Positions 16,863 through 25,654 of a stretch of 64,000 nucleotides of DNA are shown one piece after another. The stretch spans positions 434,001 through 498,000 of the forward strand of contig NZ_ANAC01000011.1 of assembly GCF_000341225.1 (NCBI RefSeq). The letters run 5' to 3'. Positions within the stretch are counted from its first letter, which is position 1; every line of letters begins with the position of its first letter. Made by a program: the position numbers and the translations under genes. Under the pieces are notes generated by a model. The model saw only the letters and a program-made list of their open reading frames with translations. It made no database searches and was not told where the DNA came from. The DNA is from Nocardiopsis alba DSM 43377. Its GTDB lineage: Bacteria; Actinomycetota; Actinomycetes; Streptosporangiales; Streptosporangiaceae.

Positions 16863-18517
16863 TGGGAACCTCCGAGAACCGCCTCGATGTAGGGCGTGCG
16901 CTGCAACAGTTCGACCGCGGAGTCCGAGGAGTAGGCGATGAGCGGCCCCGCGAAGACCGTCATGGCCAGACCGAAGGCGACCAGGGCCACCGTGGCGCCG
17001 ACCATGCTCTTGGGCAGGACGACGGAGGTCACCACCGGGGTGTCCACCGTCGAGGTGGCGCCCAGACGGGAGGACGGGCCGACGGCCTCGCCCGGGCCCA
17101 GGGCCGCGGTCGAGGTGTCGTCGTCCTCACTGTCCTCCAGGACGGTGCCCGGCTCGGCCACCGTGCCCTCGGAGGGGGTCCGCCAGAAGGCGTAGTTCCA
17201 CACCCGGGCGATGACGTACAGGGTCAGCAGGCTGGTGAGCACCGAGGCGCCGACCAGGGTGTAGGCCAGCGGGGTGCCCACGTCCACACCGGCCTGGAGC
17301 AGACCGATCTTGCCGAGGAAGCCCGACAACGGTGGGATGCCGCCCAGGTTCATCGCCGGGATGAAGAACAGGATGGCCAGCAGCGGCGCGATCTTGGCCA
17401 GACCGCCCAGATGGTCCAGTGACGTGGATCCGCCCCTGCGTTCGATCAGTCCCGTGATGAGGAAGAGCGTGGTCTGCACGGTGATGTGGTGGGCGATGTA
17501 GAACACCGCGCCCGCCAGGCCGAGCTCCGTCCCCAGGGCCACGCCGAACACCATGTAGCCGATGTGGCTGATCAGGGTGAACGACAGCAGACGCTTGATG
17601 TCGGTCTGCGCCACCGCGCCCAGGATGCCCATGATCATCGTGGCCAGCGCGACCCACATCAGCATGGTGTTGAGCTGGGTCCCGGGGAACATGAGGGTCT
17701 CGGCACGGATGATCGCGTACACGCCCACCTTGGTGAGCAGGCCGGCGAACACCGCCGTCACCGGTGCCGGCGCCGTCGGGTAGGAGTCCGGCAGCCAGGC
17801 GGCCAGCGGGAACACCGCCGCCTTGATGCCGAAGGCGAGTACGAGCATCACCTCGAGGACCAGCCGTAGCTCCGTGTGGATCTCCGGAAGCCGCTCGCCG
17901 AGCTGGGCCATGTTCACCGTGCCGGTCGCGCCGAAGATCAGCGCGATCGCCATCAGGAACAGGACCGAGGACAGTAGCGAGACCACCACGTAGATGGCGC
18001 CCGCCCGCATCCGCGACTGCGTCCCGCCCAGGGTCAGCAGCACGTAGCTCGCGGTCAGCAGGATCTCGAACCCGACGTACAGGTTGAACAGGTCACCGGC
18101 GAGGAAGGCGTTGGAGACACCGGCCACCAGGATCAGGTAGGTCGGCTGGTACACCGAGAGCGGCGCGACCTCGGCCTTGCCCGCCATGCCCTGACCGATC
18201 GAGTAGACCAGCACGGCCAGGGTGACCGTGGCCGAGACCGTCACCATCAGCGCGGACAACCGGTCGGCCACCAGGGTGATGCCGACCGGGGCCTCCCAGC
18301 CGCCGACCGCCACGACCTGCGGACCGAACATGTGGGCGCCCACCATCAGGGCGGCACCGATCAACAGCACCAGGGCCAGGGAGATGACGCTCAGCCACTG
18401 CTGGACCCGGGGCCAGCGGATGCCCAGCGCGAGTTTCACCCCGGCCGCGAAGAGCGGCAGCACCACCGGCAGCGGGATGAGGTAGTGCATGATTCCGGCG
18501 AAGTAGTCCCATCCCAT
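16859..18517 (-). CDS. mrpD: Na+/H+ antiporter subunit D
   Basis: A 552-residue complex-I ND4/ND2-like membrane subunit with about 14 helices. Typical segments are ASYVLLTLGGTQSRMRAG, KAAVFPLAAWLPDSYPTAPAPVTAVFAGLLTKVGVYAI with proton-path Lys residues, and ISHIGYMVFG. A cytoplasmic insert of about 60 polar residues (Glu/Asp/Ser/Thr-rich, around 445-505) precedes the last helix and is unusual. It begins two bases after the mrpC stop codon. Confidence 0.94.
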   Translation of the reverse strand: MGWDYFAGIMHYLIPLPVVLPLFAAGVKLALGIRWPRVQQWLSVISLALVLLIGAALMVGAHMFGPQVVAVGGWEAPVGITLVADRLSALMVTVSATVTLAVLVYSIGQGMAGKAEVAPLSVYQPTYLILVAGVSNAFLAGDLFNLYVGFEILLTASYVLLTLGGTQSRMRAGAIYVVVSLLSSVLFLMAIALIFGATGTVNMAQLGERLPEIHTELRLVLEVMLVLAFGIKAAVFPLAAWLPDSYPTAPAPVTAVFAGLLTKVGVYAIIRAETLMFPGTQLNTMLMWVALATMIMGILGAVAQTDIKRLLSFTLISHIGYMVFGVALGTELGLAGAVFYIAHHITVQTTLFLITGLIERRGGSTSLDHLGGLAKIAPLLAILFFIPAMNLGGIPPLSGFLGKIGLLQAGVDVGTPLAYTLVGASVLTSLLTLYVIARVWNYAFWRTPSEGTVAEPGTVLEDSEDDDTSTAALGPGEAVGPSSRLGATSTVDTPVVTSVVLPKSMVGATVALVAFGLAMTVFAGPLIAYSSDSAVELLQRTPYIEAVLGGSQ

Positions 18518-18519
18518 GG

Positions 18520-19350
18520 TCAGTCGTTCCCTTGCAGGTCGCTGTCCTCAGCGCGGGCCAGGCGTTCGCGCTCTGCCCGCATGGTCTGCCGTGCCTGCCG
18601 CCGCTGAGAGCGGATCCGGCGGCGCAGCTCGCGCCACAGTTCTCGCTCGGCGGCACGGTCGGCGCGCCGGTGTTCGCGAAGCCGCTTGCGGCCCAGACGA
18701 ATCCGGCCGCGCAGCTCCGTCACCTGGTTGACCATGCTCTGTTGGCGGTAGGTGAGACGACGCACGGTCTCCTGCGACCGTTCATCGGCCTCGCCGTCCT
18801 CGGCCTCGACCTCGAACCTGGCGAGTTCGGCCTGGGCCGCCGCGATCTCGGCCTTGATGCGGGCCTGCTCGGCCAGCTCCTGGGCGTCGGCCGCGGCGAT
18901 GGTGGCCTGGAGTTCGGCGCGCTGACGACGGATGTCCGCCCGCAGCTTGCGTCGCTCCTTGAGGAAGCGCTGGCGAACGGCGCGACGCCCTTCGCCCTGA
19001 ACGATCCTGAGGTCCTCGGCGTCGTCCTGGACCTCGTCGTTGCCCTCCAACTGCCAGCTCCGGTACGCGAGCGCCAGCAGGAAGGCCGTGAGGCCCAGGG
19101 TGATGACGATCGCCGTCAGGATCATCGCCTGTGGCAGTGGATCGCTCATCTCCTCGCCGCCGCTGAACCACAGGATCGGCGGCTTGCCCGGGGTCCCGGA
19201 CATGGCGAGGATCATCAGGTTGACGCCGTTGCTCATCACGATGAAGCCCAACAGCACACGGGTGAGGCTGCGCTCCAGCAGGAGGACGACGCCGACCGCG
19301 ACGAGGACCCCGATGACGACGACGAGGGTCAGGCTGGGTGACTCGTTCAC
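18520..19350 (-). CDS. mrpC: Na+/H+ antiporter subunit C with long charged C-terminal extension
   Basis: Residues 1-100 are a standard MnhC/NuoK-like subunit with three helices (SLTRVLLGFIVMSNGVNLMILAMSG and DPLPQAMILTAIVITLGLTAFLLALAYR). Residues 101-276 are an extra domain with no helices for the membrane: Arg, Glu, Ala and Gln dominate (for example QARIKAEIAAAQAELARFEVE), predicting a long coiled coil with a very basic end (RRRIRSQRRQARQTMRAERERLARAE). MnhC proteins usually end near residue 110-150. The GTG start overlaps the mrpA stop by four bases. The tail may link subunits or bind another cytoplasmic partner; that is inference. Confidence 0.9.
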   Translation of the reverse strand: MNESPSLTLVVVIGVLVAVGVVLLLERSLTRVLLGFIVMSNGVNLMILAMSGTPGKPPILWFSGGEEMSDPLPQAMILTAIVITLGLTAFLLALAYRSWQLEGNDEVQDDAEDLRIVQGEGRRAVRQRFLKERRKLRADIRRQRAELQATIAAADAQELAEQARIKAEIAAAQAELARFEVEAEDGEADERSQETVRRLTYRQQSMVNQVTELRGRIRLGRKRLREHRRADRAAERELWRELRRRIRSQRRQARQTMRAERERLARAEDSDLQGND

Positions 19351-22313
19351 GAGGTGACCTCCTCGGCTCGTTCGCGGGCCTCGGGACCCTCGGTCTCCCC
19401 GGCGAGGGCGGCGTCCCGTTCGATCTGTTCGTCGATGCGGGCGCCCAGACTGCGCAGGATGTCCAGGATCAGGCCGATCACCAGCAGGTACACACCGATG
19501 TCGAAGATCATCGAGACGGTCAGGTGAGCCGTTCCGAAGATGCCGAAGTCGACGTATCCGTGGGCACCGGCGAGGACGTCGCCGAGGAAGATCGCGCTTC
19601 CGATCGCCGTGCCCGTGGCCAGGGCCAGACCGGCGCCGATGAGGGCTCCCGGCTGGACCCACGCGGTGTTGTAGAGCTCGAACCTGCCGCCCGCGAGGTA
19701 GCGGACGATGAAGGCGACACCCGCCACGATGCCGCCGGCGAAACCGCCGCCGACGTCGGTGTGGCCGGTGAGCAGCAGGTACACCGAGAGGATCATGATC
19801 ACCGGGAAGAGGAAGCGCGAGACCACCTCGAAGATGACCGATCGGCGTTCGGTGGGCAGGGCGGCGGCCCCGGGGAGCCAGGTGCGGTTCCATACGGGCT
19901 TGACCCGGATGTCCTTGGGCGCGAATCGGAGTTCGCCCAGGTCCACCCGGCCCTGCTCGGTGGAGGGCGCCGGAGGCTTGGTGACCGACAGCGCCATCAC
20001 CCCACCGGGGGCCTTGCGGGGCTGGGCCCGGCGGCGCACGAACATCAGGCTGGCGACGCCGGCCGCGGCCGCGGCCAGCACCGAGATCTCGCCCATGGTG
20101 TCCCACGCACGAAGGTCGACCAGCAGCACGGAGATGATGTTCTCCCCACCGGCCCGTTCGGCCGCCTCCGGGTAGAGCTCGGAGATGGACGGCTCTTGAC
20201 GTCCCGCCAGGGCGAACCACGTCATCGCGGCCGCCAGCACACCGCTGGCCGCTCCGATGACCATGTTCCAGGTCCGACGCCCGCGCAGGGCGGGGGCGGA
20301 GAAGTAGGTCGGGAAACGCCTGAGCACCAGGACGAAGACGACCAGGCTGACGGTCTCGACCAGGAACTGGGTGAGCGCGATGTCGGGGGCGCCGAACAGG
20401 TAGTAGATGCAGGCCACGCCGTATCCGCCGATGCCCACCAGGATGACCGAGTAGAGGCGGCGACGGACGAACAGGATCAGCAGCGACGTCACGATGATGA
20501 TCGCGGCGGGGATGATCTGCACCGGGGTGTCCCACAGACGGATCTGCGGGGCGGGAAGCTCCCACAGGCGTCCGGTGAACACCGGGATGGTCGCGGAGAC
20601 CACCATGACGACCAGGATGGTGCCGAGGTAGACCGGCAGCGAACCACGCTGGGTGCTACCGGTGACCTGGAGCGCCAACGTCTCCAGCCCGGCCATCATG
20701 CGTCGGTAGTTGCGTTCGGGGTTGAACAGGGCCGTGCGATTGCCGAGCCAGGCCACCCCGTGGCGGAAGTAGAACAGCACCAGACCGCCCACGACGCAGA
20801 TCGCCGACAGCAGCAGCGGGAGTTCCCAGCCGTGCCACAGCGTCAGGTACGTGGGGTACTCCTCGCCGGGACCCTGCGGAACGGTGTCCGCGTAGGTGGC
20901 GAAGAGCGGGTCGGCCGGGTTGGAGAACAGGCCGCCGAGCAGGCTCAGCCCGGCCAGGACCACGGCGGGCGCGAGGAAGAGCGCTCCGGGGGCGTGGACC
21001 GGGGTGGGGGAGACGCCCTCCTTGTCGAAGAAGGCGCCCCACAGGTACCGAAGGCTGTAGCCGACGGTGAAGATGGAGCCCAGGACCATGCCGGTCAGGA
21101 TCAGGGCGTCGAACCGACCACCGTGGGTGTAGGCGCCGAAGGCCAGTTCCTTGGCGACGAAGCCCGCGGTGGGGGGCAGCCCGGCCATGGAGGCCAGGGC
21201 GACGATCGAGACCCAGAAGGCGCCGGGCATGGACTTGCGCAGACCGGAGAGTTCTCGCAGGTCCCGGGTTCCGGTGCTGTGGTCGATGATGCCGACCACG
21301 AGGAACAGCGGGGCCTTGAAGAGGGAGTGCGCGACGACCATCGCGAGACCGGCGAGGGCGGCGGCGCGGGTTCCGGTGCCGAGGAGGGCGATGAGGAAAC
21401 CGAGCTGGCTGATGGTGCCGTAGGCCAGGACGAGCTTGAGGTCGAACTGGCGGAGCGCCTTCCAGCCGCCGAAGATCATGGTGACCACACCGAAGGTCAC
21501 CGCCATGACCTGCCAGACGGGGACGTCCCCGAAAGCGGGCGTGAGGCGGGCGACCAGGTAGACACCGGCCTTGACCATCGCCGCGGCGTGCAGGTAGCCG
21601 GAGACCGGCGTGGGAGCCTGCATGGCGGCGGGAAGCCAGAGGCTGAAGGGGAACAGGGCCGACTTGGACATCGCGCCGATCATGATCAGCACGAGGGCCG
21701 AGGTGACCACCGCTCCGCTCTCGGGCGGGTCGGCGACGATCTCGGAGATCACGTAGGTCCCGGCGGTCTCGCCGAGCATGATCATGCCCACCAGCATCGC
21801 CAGACCGCCGAAGGTGGTGACGGTCAGGGCCGTCATCGCCGCCCGGCGGCTCTCCTGGGACTCGGCCTTGTGCCCGACCAGGAGGTAGGAGAAGACCGTG
21901 GTCAGCTCCCAGTAGATGAAGAGCTGGATGAGGTCGTCGGCCAGTACGAGCCCGAGCATGGCGCCGGCGAAGGCGACGAACACACCCGCGAAGCGCGGCA
22001 GCCCGGATTCGGAGTCGCCGAAGTAGCGCGCGCAGTAGACCAGGATCAACGTGCCCACGCCGGCGGCGATGAGGGTCATGACCAGACCGAGCGCGTCCAT
22101 GTACAGGCCCAGCCGCAGCGAGAACTGCGGGGCCCACGCCACGGACTCGGAGAGGGTGCCTCCGGCGAGGATGGTCGGGAGTTGGAAGAGGGCCCACACG
22201 GTGGACAGTCCAGGGACCACCGCCAGGGCATAGAAGCCGTTACGCCCCCACAGACGCACCAGTAACGGTGCGACCGCAGCGGTGATGAAATGCGCGACCA
22301 GCACTGTTGTCAA
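19347..22313 (-). CDS. mrpA: Na+/H+ antiporter subunit A, fused MrpA-MrpB
   Basis: A subunit of about 988 residues. The N-terminal 650 residues are an ND5-like proton-channel domain (KSALFPFSLWLPAAMQAPTPVSGYLHAAAMVKAGVYL). An MbhD-like segment follows (YGVACIYYLFGAPDIALTQFLVETVSLVVFVLVLRR), then an MnhB domain (LFPVIMILSVYLLLTGHTDVGGGFAGGIVAGVAFI), so no separate mrpB is needed. The TTG start is preferred because GGGAGGGG lies six bases upstream and the protein then begins directly at the first helix; a GTG at 22367 is an alternative. It is the first gene of the operon. Confidence 0.94.
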   Translation of the reverse strand: MTTVLVAHFITAAVAPLLVRLWGRNGFYALAVVPGLSTVWALFQLPTILAGGTLSESVAWAPQFSLRLGLYMDALGLVMTLIAAGVGTLILVYCARYFGDSESGLPRFAGVFVAFAGAMLGLVLADDLIQLFIYWELTTVFSYLLVGHKAESQESRRAAMTALTVTTFGGLAMLVGMIMLGETAGTYVISEIVADPPESGAVVTSALVLIMIGAMSKSALFPFSLWLPAAMQAPTPVSGYLHAAAMVKAGVYLVARLTPAFGDVPVWQVMAVTFGVVTMIFGGWKALRQFDLKLVLAYGTISQLGFLIALLGTGTRAAALAGLAMVVAHSLFKAPLFLVVGIIDHSTGTRDLRELSGLRKSMPGAFWVSIVALASMAGLPPTAGFVAKELAFGAYTHGGRFDALILTGMVLGSIFTVGYSLRYLWGAFFDKEGVSPTPVHAPGALFLAPAVVLAGLSLLGGLFSNPADPLFATYADTVPQGPGEEYPTYLTLWHGWELPLLLSAICVVGGLVLFYFRHGVAWLGNRTALFNPERNYRRMMAGLETLALQVTGSTQRGSLPVYLGTILVVMVVSATIPVFTGRLWELPAPQIRLWDTPVQIIPAAIIIVTSLLILFVRRRLYSVILVGIGGYGVACIYYLFGAPDIALTQFLVETVSLVVFVLVLRRFPTYFSAPALRGRRTWNMVIGAASGVLAAAMTWFALAGRQEPSISELYPEAAERAGGENIISVLLVDLRAWDTMGEISVLAAAAAGVASLMFVRRRAQPRKAPGGVMALSVTKPPAPSTEQGRVDLGELRFAPKDIRVKPVWNRTWLPGAAALPTERRSVIFEVVSRFLFPVIMILSVYLLLTGHTDVGGGFAGGIVAGVAFIVRYLAGGRFELYNTAWVQPGALIGAGLALATGTAIGSAIFLGDVLAGAHGYVDFGIFGTAHLTVSMIFDIGVYLLVIGLILDILRSLGARIDEQIERDAALAGETEGPEARERAEEVTS

Positions 22314-22452
22314 TGCGCCCCTCCCGGACCGGTCCGGGCCCGCCCGGGTGTTCGGACGGACGTCCACTGCCCTCGCAGCAGACAGCCGCCCACAACCGGA
22401 TCAGTGGACGGGGGTGTCGCTACCGTTTTGAGAGGGCATGGATCTACTTGAA

Positions 22453-22479
22453 CTTGCGTGCGCAAGCTATTTAATAGCT
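22453..22479. promoter_or_regulatory. two overlapping palindromes between mrpA and MarR gene
   Basis: CTTGCG-TG-CGCAAG (22453-22466) abuts AGCTATT-T-AATAGCT (22465-22479, 7-bp arms). The second is AT-rich in a very GC-rich setting and has the size of a MarR-family operator. It lies in the 239 bases between the mrpA and marR starts, so it could control both directions. Assignment to the adjacent MarR protein is inference. Confidence 0.55.
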
Positions 22480-22552
22480 AGACTACACATGCGTCAAACC
22501 ACCGCGCGGGTCGGGGACCCGCGCGCAGAGCCCATCCTGCGAGGACCGTTTC

Positions 22553-23047
22553 GTGCTCGACGAGACCCCTGAGACCCGCTCTGAGCAGCGGGTATCCACC
22601 GATTCGAACGAGGTGGAACTCGAGGAGTTCCAGCGTGTGTGGACAGAACTCATCAACGCGGCGCTCCACGCCCGCTCCCGGGGCGGACATGGGCATCGCG
22701 GTGCCGAGGAGATCACACTGACACAGTCGCTGCTCATGGAGGCGGTACGCGGCATGGACGGACCGAGTGTCGGTGCCGTCGCTCACATCGTCGGCGTATC
22801 GTCGCCGTCCGCGACCCGGATGATCCAGCAGTTGGAGCGCAAGGGGATGATGGTCCGGCGCCGGTCCGAACGTGACGAACGCAGCACCGTCGTCGCCCTC
22901 ACCTGCGAGGGTGAGCGCGTCCTGGCCGAGCGCCGCAAATCCATGGAGCACAAACAGCGACAGGTCTTCGACGCGATCAGGCCGGCACTACGGCCGATCG
23001 TCCTCGACGTCCTGCGCGACCTGAGGTCCGCCATAGACGAGAGCTGA
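22553..23047 (+). CDS. MarR-family transcriptional regulator
   Basis: A 164-residue winged-helix protein. The DNA-binding core reads [53 protein letters not shown], a classic MarR domain with its wing. It starts with GTG and diverges from the Mrp antiporter operon. Two palindromes lie between the genes, so regulation of the antiporter and of itself is plausible. The ligand, perhaps linked to sodium or pH stress, is unknown. Confidence 0.9.
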   Translation: MLDETPETRSEQRVSTDSNEVELEEFQRVWTELINAALHARSRGGHGHRGAEEITLTQSLLMEAVRGMDGPSVGAVAHIVGVSSPSATRMIQQLERKGMMVRRRSERDERSTVVALTCEGERVLAERRKSMEHKQRQVFDAIRPALRPIVLDVLRDLRSAIDES

Positions 23048-23193
23048 TCCAGCGCCTCGACGACACGGGCCCCCAGAACCCGGGCCCGCCCCTCCCTCGG
23101 ACGGAACGAGGGTGTCGAGGAACACACGGAACGATCACGGGCCCGGCTCCCCACCGACGCTCTTCGAGCATCGTCCCTCGGCTCGTCCGCCCC

Positions 23194-23215
23194 TCTGCCC
23201 TGGGCAGATCTGCCC
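23194..23215 (+). promoter_or_regulatory. PopR-type operator upstream of the clpP pair
   Basis: TCTGCC-CTG-GGCAGA (23194-23208) is followed by an overlapping perfect palindrome GGGCAGATCTGCCC (23202-23215). It lies about 110 bases before the first clpP start. From memory, the Streptomyces PopR regulator of clpP3-clpP4 recognises TCTGCC-N3-GGCAGA, which this site matches exactly; I cannot check that consensus here. A one-mismatch copy precedes the popR-like gene. Confidence 0.65.
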
Positions 23216-23323
23216 CCGGCCGAAAAGGTGGAGACCGCGGCGTATCCCGGCGCAGGCTGAAGGCACCGGCCCGGACGGACACACGGTCCGCCCCCGGGAA
23301 GAGAGCCGGACCGAGGAGTGCCG

Positions 23324-23971
23324 ATGCCGACCACATACGCCGCGGAGACCCCACCGAGCGGGAGTTTCGACGACCAGCTCTCCGCGCGCCTGCTGCGCAG
23401 CCGCGTCGTCCTGCTGGGCACCCAGGTGGACGAGGAGAGCGCCAACAGGGTCTGTACGCAGATCCTGCTCCTGGCGGACGAGGACCCGCACAAGGACATC
23501 ACCCTGGCGATCAACAGCCCCGGCGGGGTCGTCTCCGCCGGACTCGCCATCTACGACACCATGAACTTCGTGCCCAACGACGTCTCCACGCTGGTCATGG
23601 GCTTCGCGGCCAGCATGGGACAGTTCCTGGCCTGCACGGGCGCACCGGGCAAGCGCTACAGCATGCCCCACGCGCGGATCATGATGCACCAGCCCTCGGG
23701 CGGGCTGGGCGGGACCGCCGCGGACATCGCGATCCAGGCGGAGAACCTCGCGCACACCAAGCGCACCATGATCGAGCTCATCGCCCGACACAGCGGGCAG
23801 AGCGAGGAGACCATCGCGGCCGACCAGCACAGGGACGCCTGGTTCACCGCCGAGGAGGCCCGGGACTACGGCTTCATCGACCACGTGATCGAGAGCGCCG
23901 AACAGATGGGCGGCGGCCTGCGTCTCGGCGGGACCGCACCCGGCTTCGTCCGAGGAGGGGGCGCCCGATGA
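23324..23971 (+). CDS. clpP: ATP-dependent Clp protease proteolytic subunit (first of pair)
   Basis: A 215-residue ClpP. The triad is present: Ser in [11 protein letters not shown], His in [11 protein letters not shown], Asp in [18 protein letters not shown]. The ATG follows GAGGAG at five bases. The next clpP gene overlaps by four bases. Pairing with a second ClpP and a PopR-like regulator suggests the ClpP3-ClpP4-like backup protease of actinomycetes rather than the essential ClpP1-ClpP2 pair. The two subunits probably form a mixed tetradecamer working with an AAA+ unfoldase encoded elsewhere. Confidence 0.93.
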   Translation: MPTTYAAETPPSGSFDDQLSARLLRSRVVLLGTQVDEESANRVCTQILLLADEDPHKDITLAINSPGGVVSAGLAIYDTMNFVPNDVSTLVMGFAASMGQFLACTGAPGKRYSMPHARIMMHQPSGGLGGTAADIAIQAENLAHTKRTMIELIARHSGQSEETIAADQHRDAWFTAEEARDYGFIDHVIESAEQMGGGLRLGGTAPGFVRGGGAR

Positions 23972-24579
23972 GCGGCCGTTACACGATCCCGACCGTGATC
24001 GAGCGGACCCCGAACGGGGAGCGCTCCTTCGACGTGTTCAGCCGACTGTTGTCCGAACGGATCATCTTCCTCGGGACCTCGATCGACGACGACGTCGCCA
24101 ACGTGGTCATGGCACAGATGCTGCACCTGGACCACGAGAGCCACGAGACGGACATCCAGCTCTACATCAACTCTCCGGGGGGATCCAACACCGCGCTGAC
24201 CGCCATCTACGACACGATGGGCTTCGTCCGGGCCGACGTGGCCACGGTGTGCATGGGTCAGGCGGCCTCGGCCGCCGCGGTGCTGCTCGCCTCGGGCGCT
24301 CCCGGCAAGAGGGCCGCCCTGGCGCACTCCCGCGTGCTCCTGCACCAGCCCTCCGGGGAGGGGCGGGGGCAGGCCGCCGACCTGGAGATCCAGGCGGCGG
24401 AGATCCTGCGGGTCCGTTCCCAGGTGGAGGAGATCCTCGCGCGGCACACCGGTCAGCCCCGGGAACGCCTGCGGGCCGACACCGACCGGGACAAGATCTT
24501 CACCGCCGACCAGGCCCGGGAGTACGGGCTGGTGGACAACGTGATCTCCGGTCGGGGCGAGGTCGCTCCGGCCGGCTGA
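23968..24579 (+). CDS. clpP: ATP-dependent Clp protease proteolytic subunit (second of pair)
   Basis: A 203-residue ClpP with Ser in [14 protein letters not shown], His in [11 protein letters not shown] and Asp in [19 protein letters not shown], so it should be catalytically competent. Its start overlaps the end of the first clpP by four bases (ATGA). It differs clearly from the first subunit around the active-site Ser (SAAA versus SMGQ), as expected for a hetero-oligomer. A strong hairpin after the stop separates it from the convergent popR-like gene. Confidence 0.93.
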   Translation: MSGRYTIPTVIERTPNGERSFDVFSRLLSERIIFLGTSIDDDVANVVMAQMLHLDHESHETDIQLYINSPGGSNTALTAIYDTMGFVRADVATVCMGQAASAAAVLLASGAPGKRAALAHSRVLLHQPSGEGRGQAADLEIQAAEILRVRSQVEEILARHTGQPRERLRADTDRDKIFTADQAREYGLVDNVISGRGEVAPAG

Positions 24580-24593
24580 GCCGAGACGGTCGA

Positions 24594-24625
24594 CGGGGTG
24601 GGGCGACGGAGGTCGCTCCACCCCG
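24594..24625. terminator. bidirectional hairpin between clpP and popR-like genes
   Basis: A 14-bp stem (CGGGGTGGGGCGAC / GTCGCTCCACCCCG, one G-T pair) with a four-base loop, between the convergent genes. Confidence 0.7.
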
Positions 24626-24643
24626 ATGCGGAAGGGGAGCGCC

Positions 24644-25042
24644 TCAGGCCGCCAGGGACAGGACCACGGTCCTGTGGGCGGAGGTCGACGGGGCGGAGGC
24701 CGGGGTCAGGACCGTGGACCGGTCGCCCACACGCTCGAAACGGGCGAGCGCGGTACGCCGATAGAGCTCTCCGAGCACGTCGGCGATGCTCAGTCCCAGG
24801 GAACGGTAGACCGCGGCGAGGACCTCGGAGGAGGCCTCCTTGCGTCCGCGTTCGATCTCCGAGAGGTAGGGCAGGGACACCTGGGAGTCCTCGGCCACCT
24901 CGCGGAGGGTGAGCCCTCGTTCCAGGCGTGTGCGGCGCAGCAGCTCGCCGACGAGGTCGCGCATGAGCGGTTCCTCCGCGGGCTCGGCGGGACGCTCGCC
25001 CCTGCGGGCATCGTCCAAGGAGCGCAGGACGCTCTCGCTCAT
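24644..25042 (-). CDS. popR: XRE-family regulator of the ClgR/PopR type
   Basis: A 132-residue protein with a ClgR-like helix-turn-helix (residues 30-90): LRRTRLERGLTLREVAEDSQVSLPYLSEIERGRKEASSEVL. The start follows GGAGG. It ends in LSLAA. In Streptomyces, PopR activates clpP3-clpP4 and is degraded by ClpP through a terminal Ala-Ala; the same ending, the position next to a clpP pair, and matching palindromes upstream of both units support the PopR assignment. ClgR is the alternative, but its known site GTTCGC-N5-GCG was not seen here. Confidence 0.82.
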   Translation of the reverse strand: MSESVLRSLDDARRGERPAEPAEEPLMRDLVGELLRRTRLERGLTLREVAEDSQVSLPYLSEIERGRKEASSEVLAAVYRSLGLSIADVLGELYRRTALARFERVGDRSTVLTPASAPSTSAHRTVVLSLAA

Positions 25043-25125
25043 GGGTGCCTCCAGGGCGGTCGGATCGTTCCGTCCCTTCGACCCTACGCCCGACGCCCCG
25101 TCCCGAGGGAGGGGTCGGTCCGCCC

Positions 25126-25142
25126 TTCTGCGCACGGCAGAA
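25126..25142 (-). promoter_or_regulatory. PopR-like palindrome upstream of the popR-like gene
   Basis: TTCTGC-GCACG-GCAGAA, a perfect 6-bp-arm palindrome, 84 bases upstream of the popR-like start. Read as TCTGCG-CAC-GGCAGA it differs by one base from the site in front of the clpP pair, which suggests autoregulation. Confidence 0.6.
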
Positions 25143-25290
25143 CCCCGTGACGCCGGGACATCCGGACGGGAGACGCCGGAGTGCTCATGGCACTCAAATC
25201 ATGGCAAAAGGTTCGTAGGTCGGGAAGGAAACCGGTGTTCCGGCCCATGTGACGGGGAACGAGGGGAGGGCGTCTACTGGGGGAGGTCCC

Positions 25291-25554
25291 GTGGAGATCA
25301 CCGGCATCATCAGCGCGCTCATCGTCGGATTGATCATCGGCGCTCTGGGACGACTCGTCATTCCGGGTAAACAGCATCTGCCGATCTGGTTGACCCTGGT
25401 CCTGGGCATCGTGGCCGCGTTCATCGGCGGATGGATCGGCACCATGATCTGGGACGCCTTCTGGTTCGTGTTGATCGTCCAGGTCCTGGTGGCGGCGGGG
25501 ATCGTCTACCTCGTGGACGGGATGTACTCCAAGAACACCGGACGTACCGCCTGA
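25291..25554 (+). CDS. GlsB/YeaQ/YmgE-family stress membrane protein
   Basis: An 87-residue protein of three helices: GIISALIVGLIIGALGRLVIPG, then IWLTLVLGIVAAFIGGWIGTMIW and VLIVQVLVAAGIVYLVDGMY. This is the transglycosylase-associated/GlsB family, membrane proteins induced by general stress with unclear function. The GTG start follows a GGGGGAGG ribosome-binding site. It is monocistronic, ending at a strong hairpin. Confidence 0.88.
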   Translation: MEITGIISALIVGLIIGALGRLVIPGKQHLPIWLTLVLGIVAAFIGGWIGTMIWDAFWFVLIVQVLVAAGIVYLVDGMYSKNTGRTA

Positions 25555-25592
25555 TCCACCTCGCCACCGCACAGTCGCGCCCAAGACCCGAT

Positions 25593-25625
25593 CCGAGGCC
25601 GCCGGAGTCGCTCCGGCGGCCTCGG
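25593..25625. terminator. strong bidirectional terminator hairpin
   Basis: Perfect 15-bp stem (CCGAGGCCGCCGGAG / CTCCGGCGGCCTCGG) with a three-base loop, between the convergent GlsB-like and galK genes. Confidence 0.8.
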
Positions 25626-25654
25626 ACGTTCGTCTCCGGACCGGGAGAGGGAGG

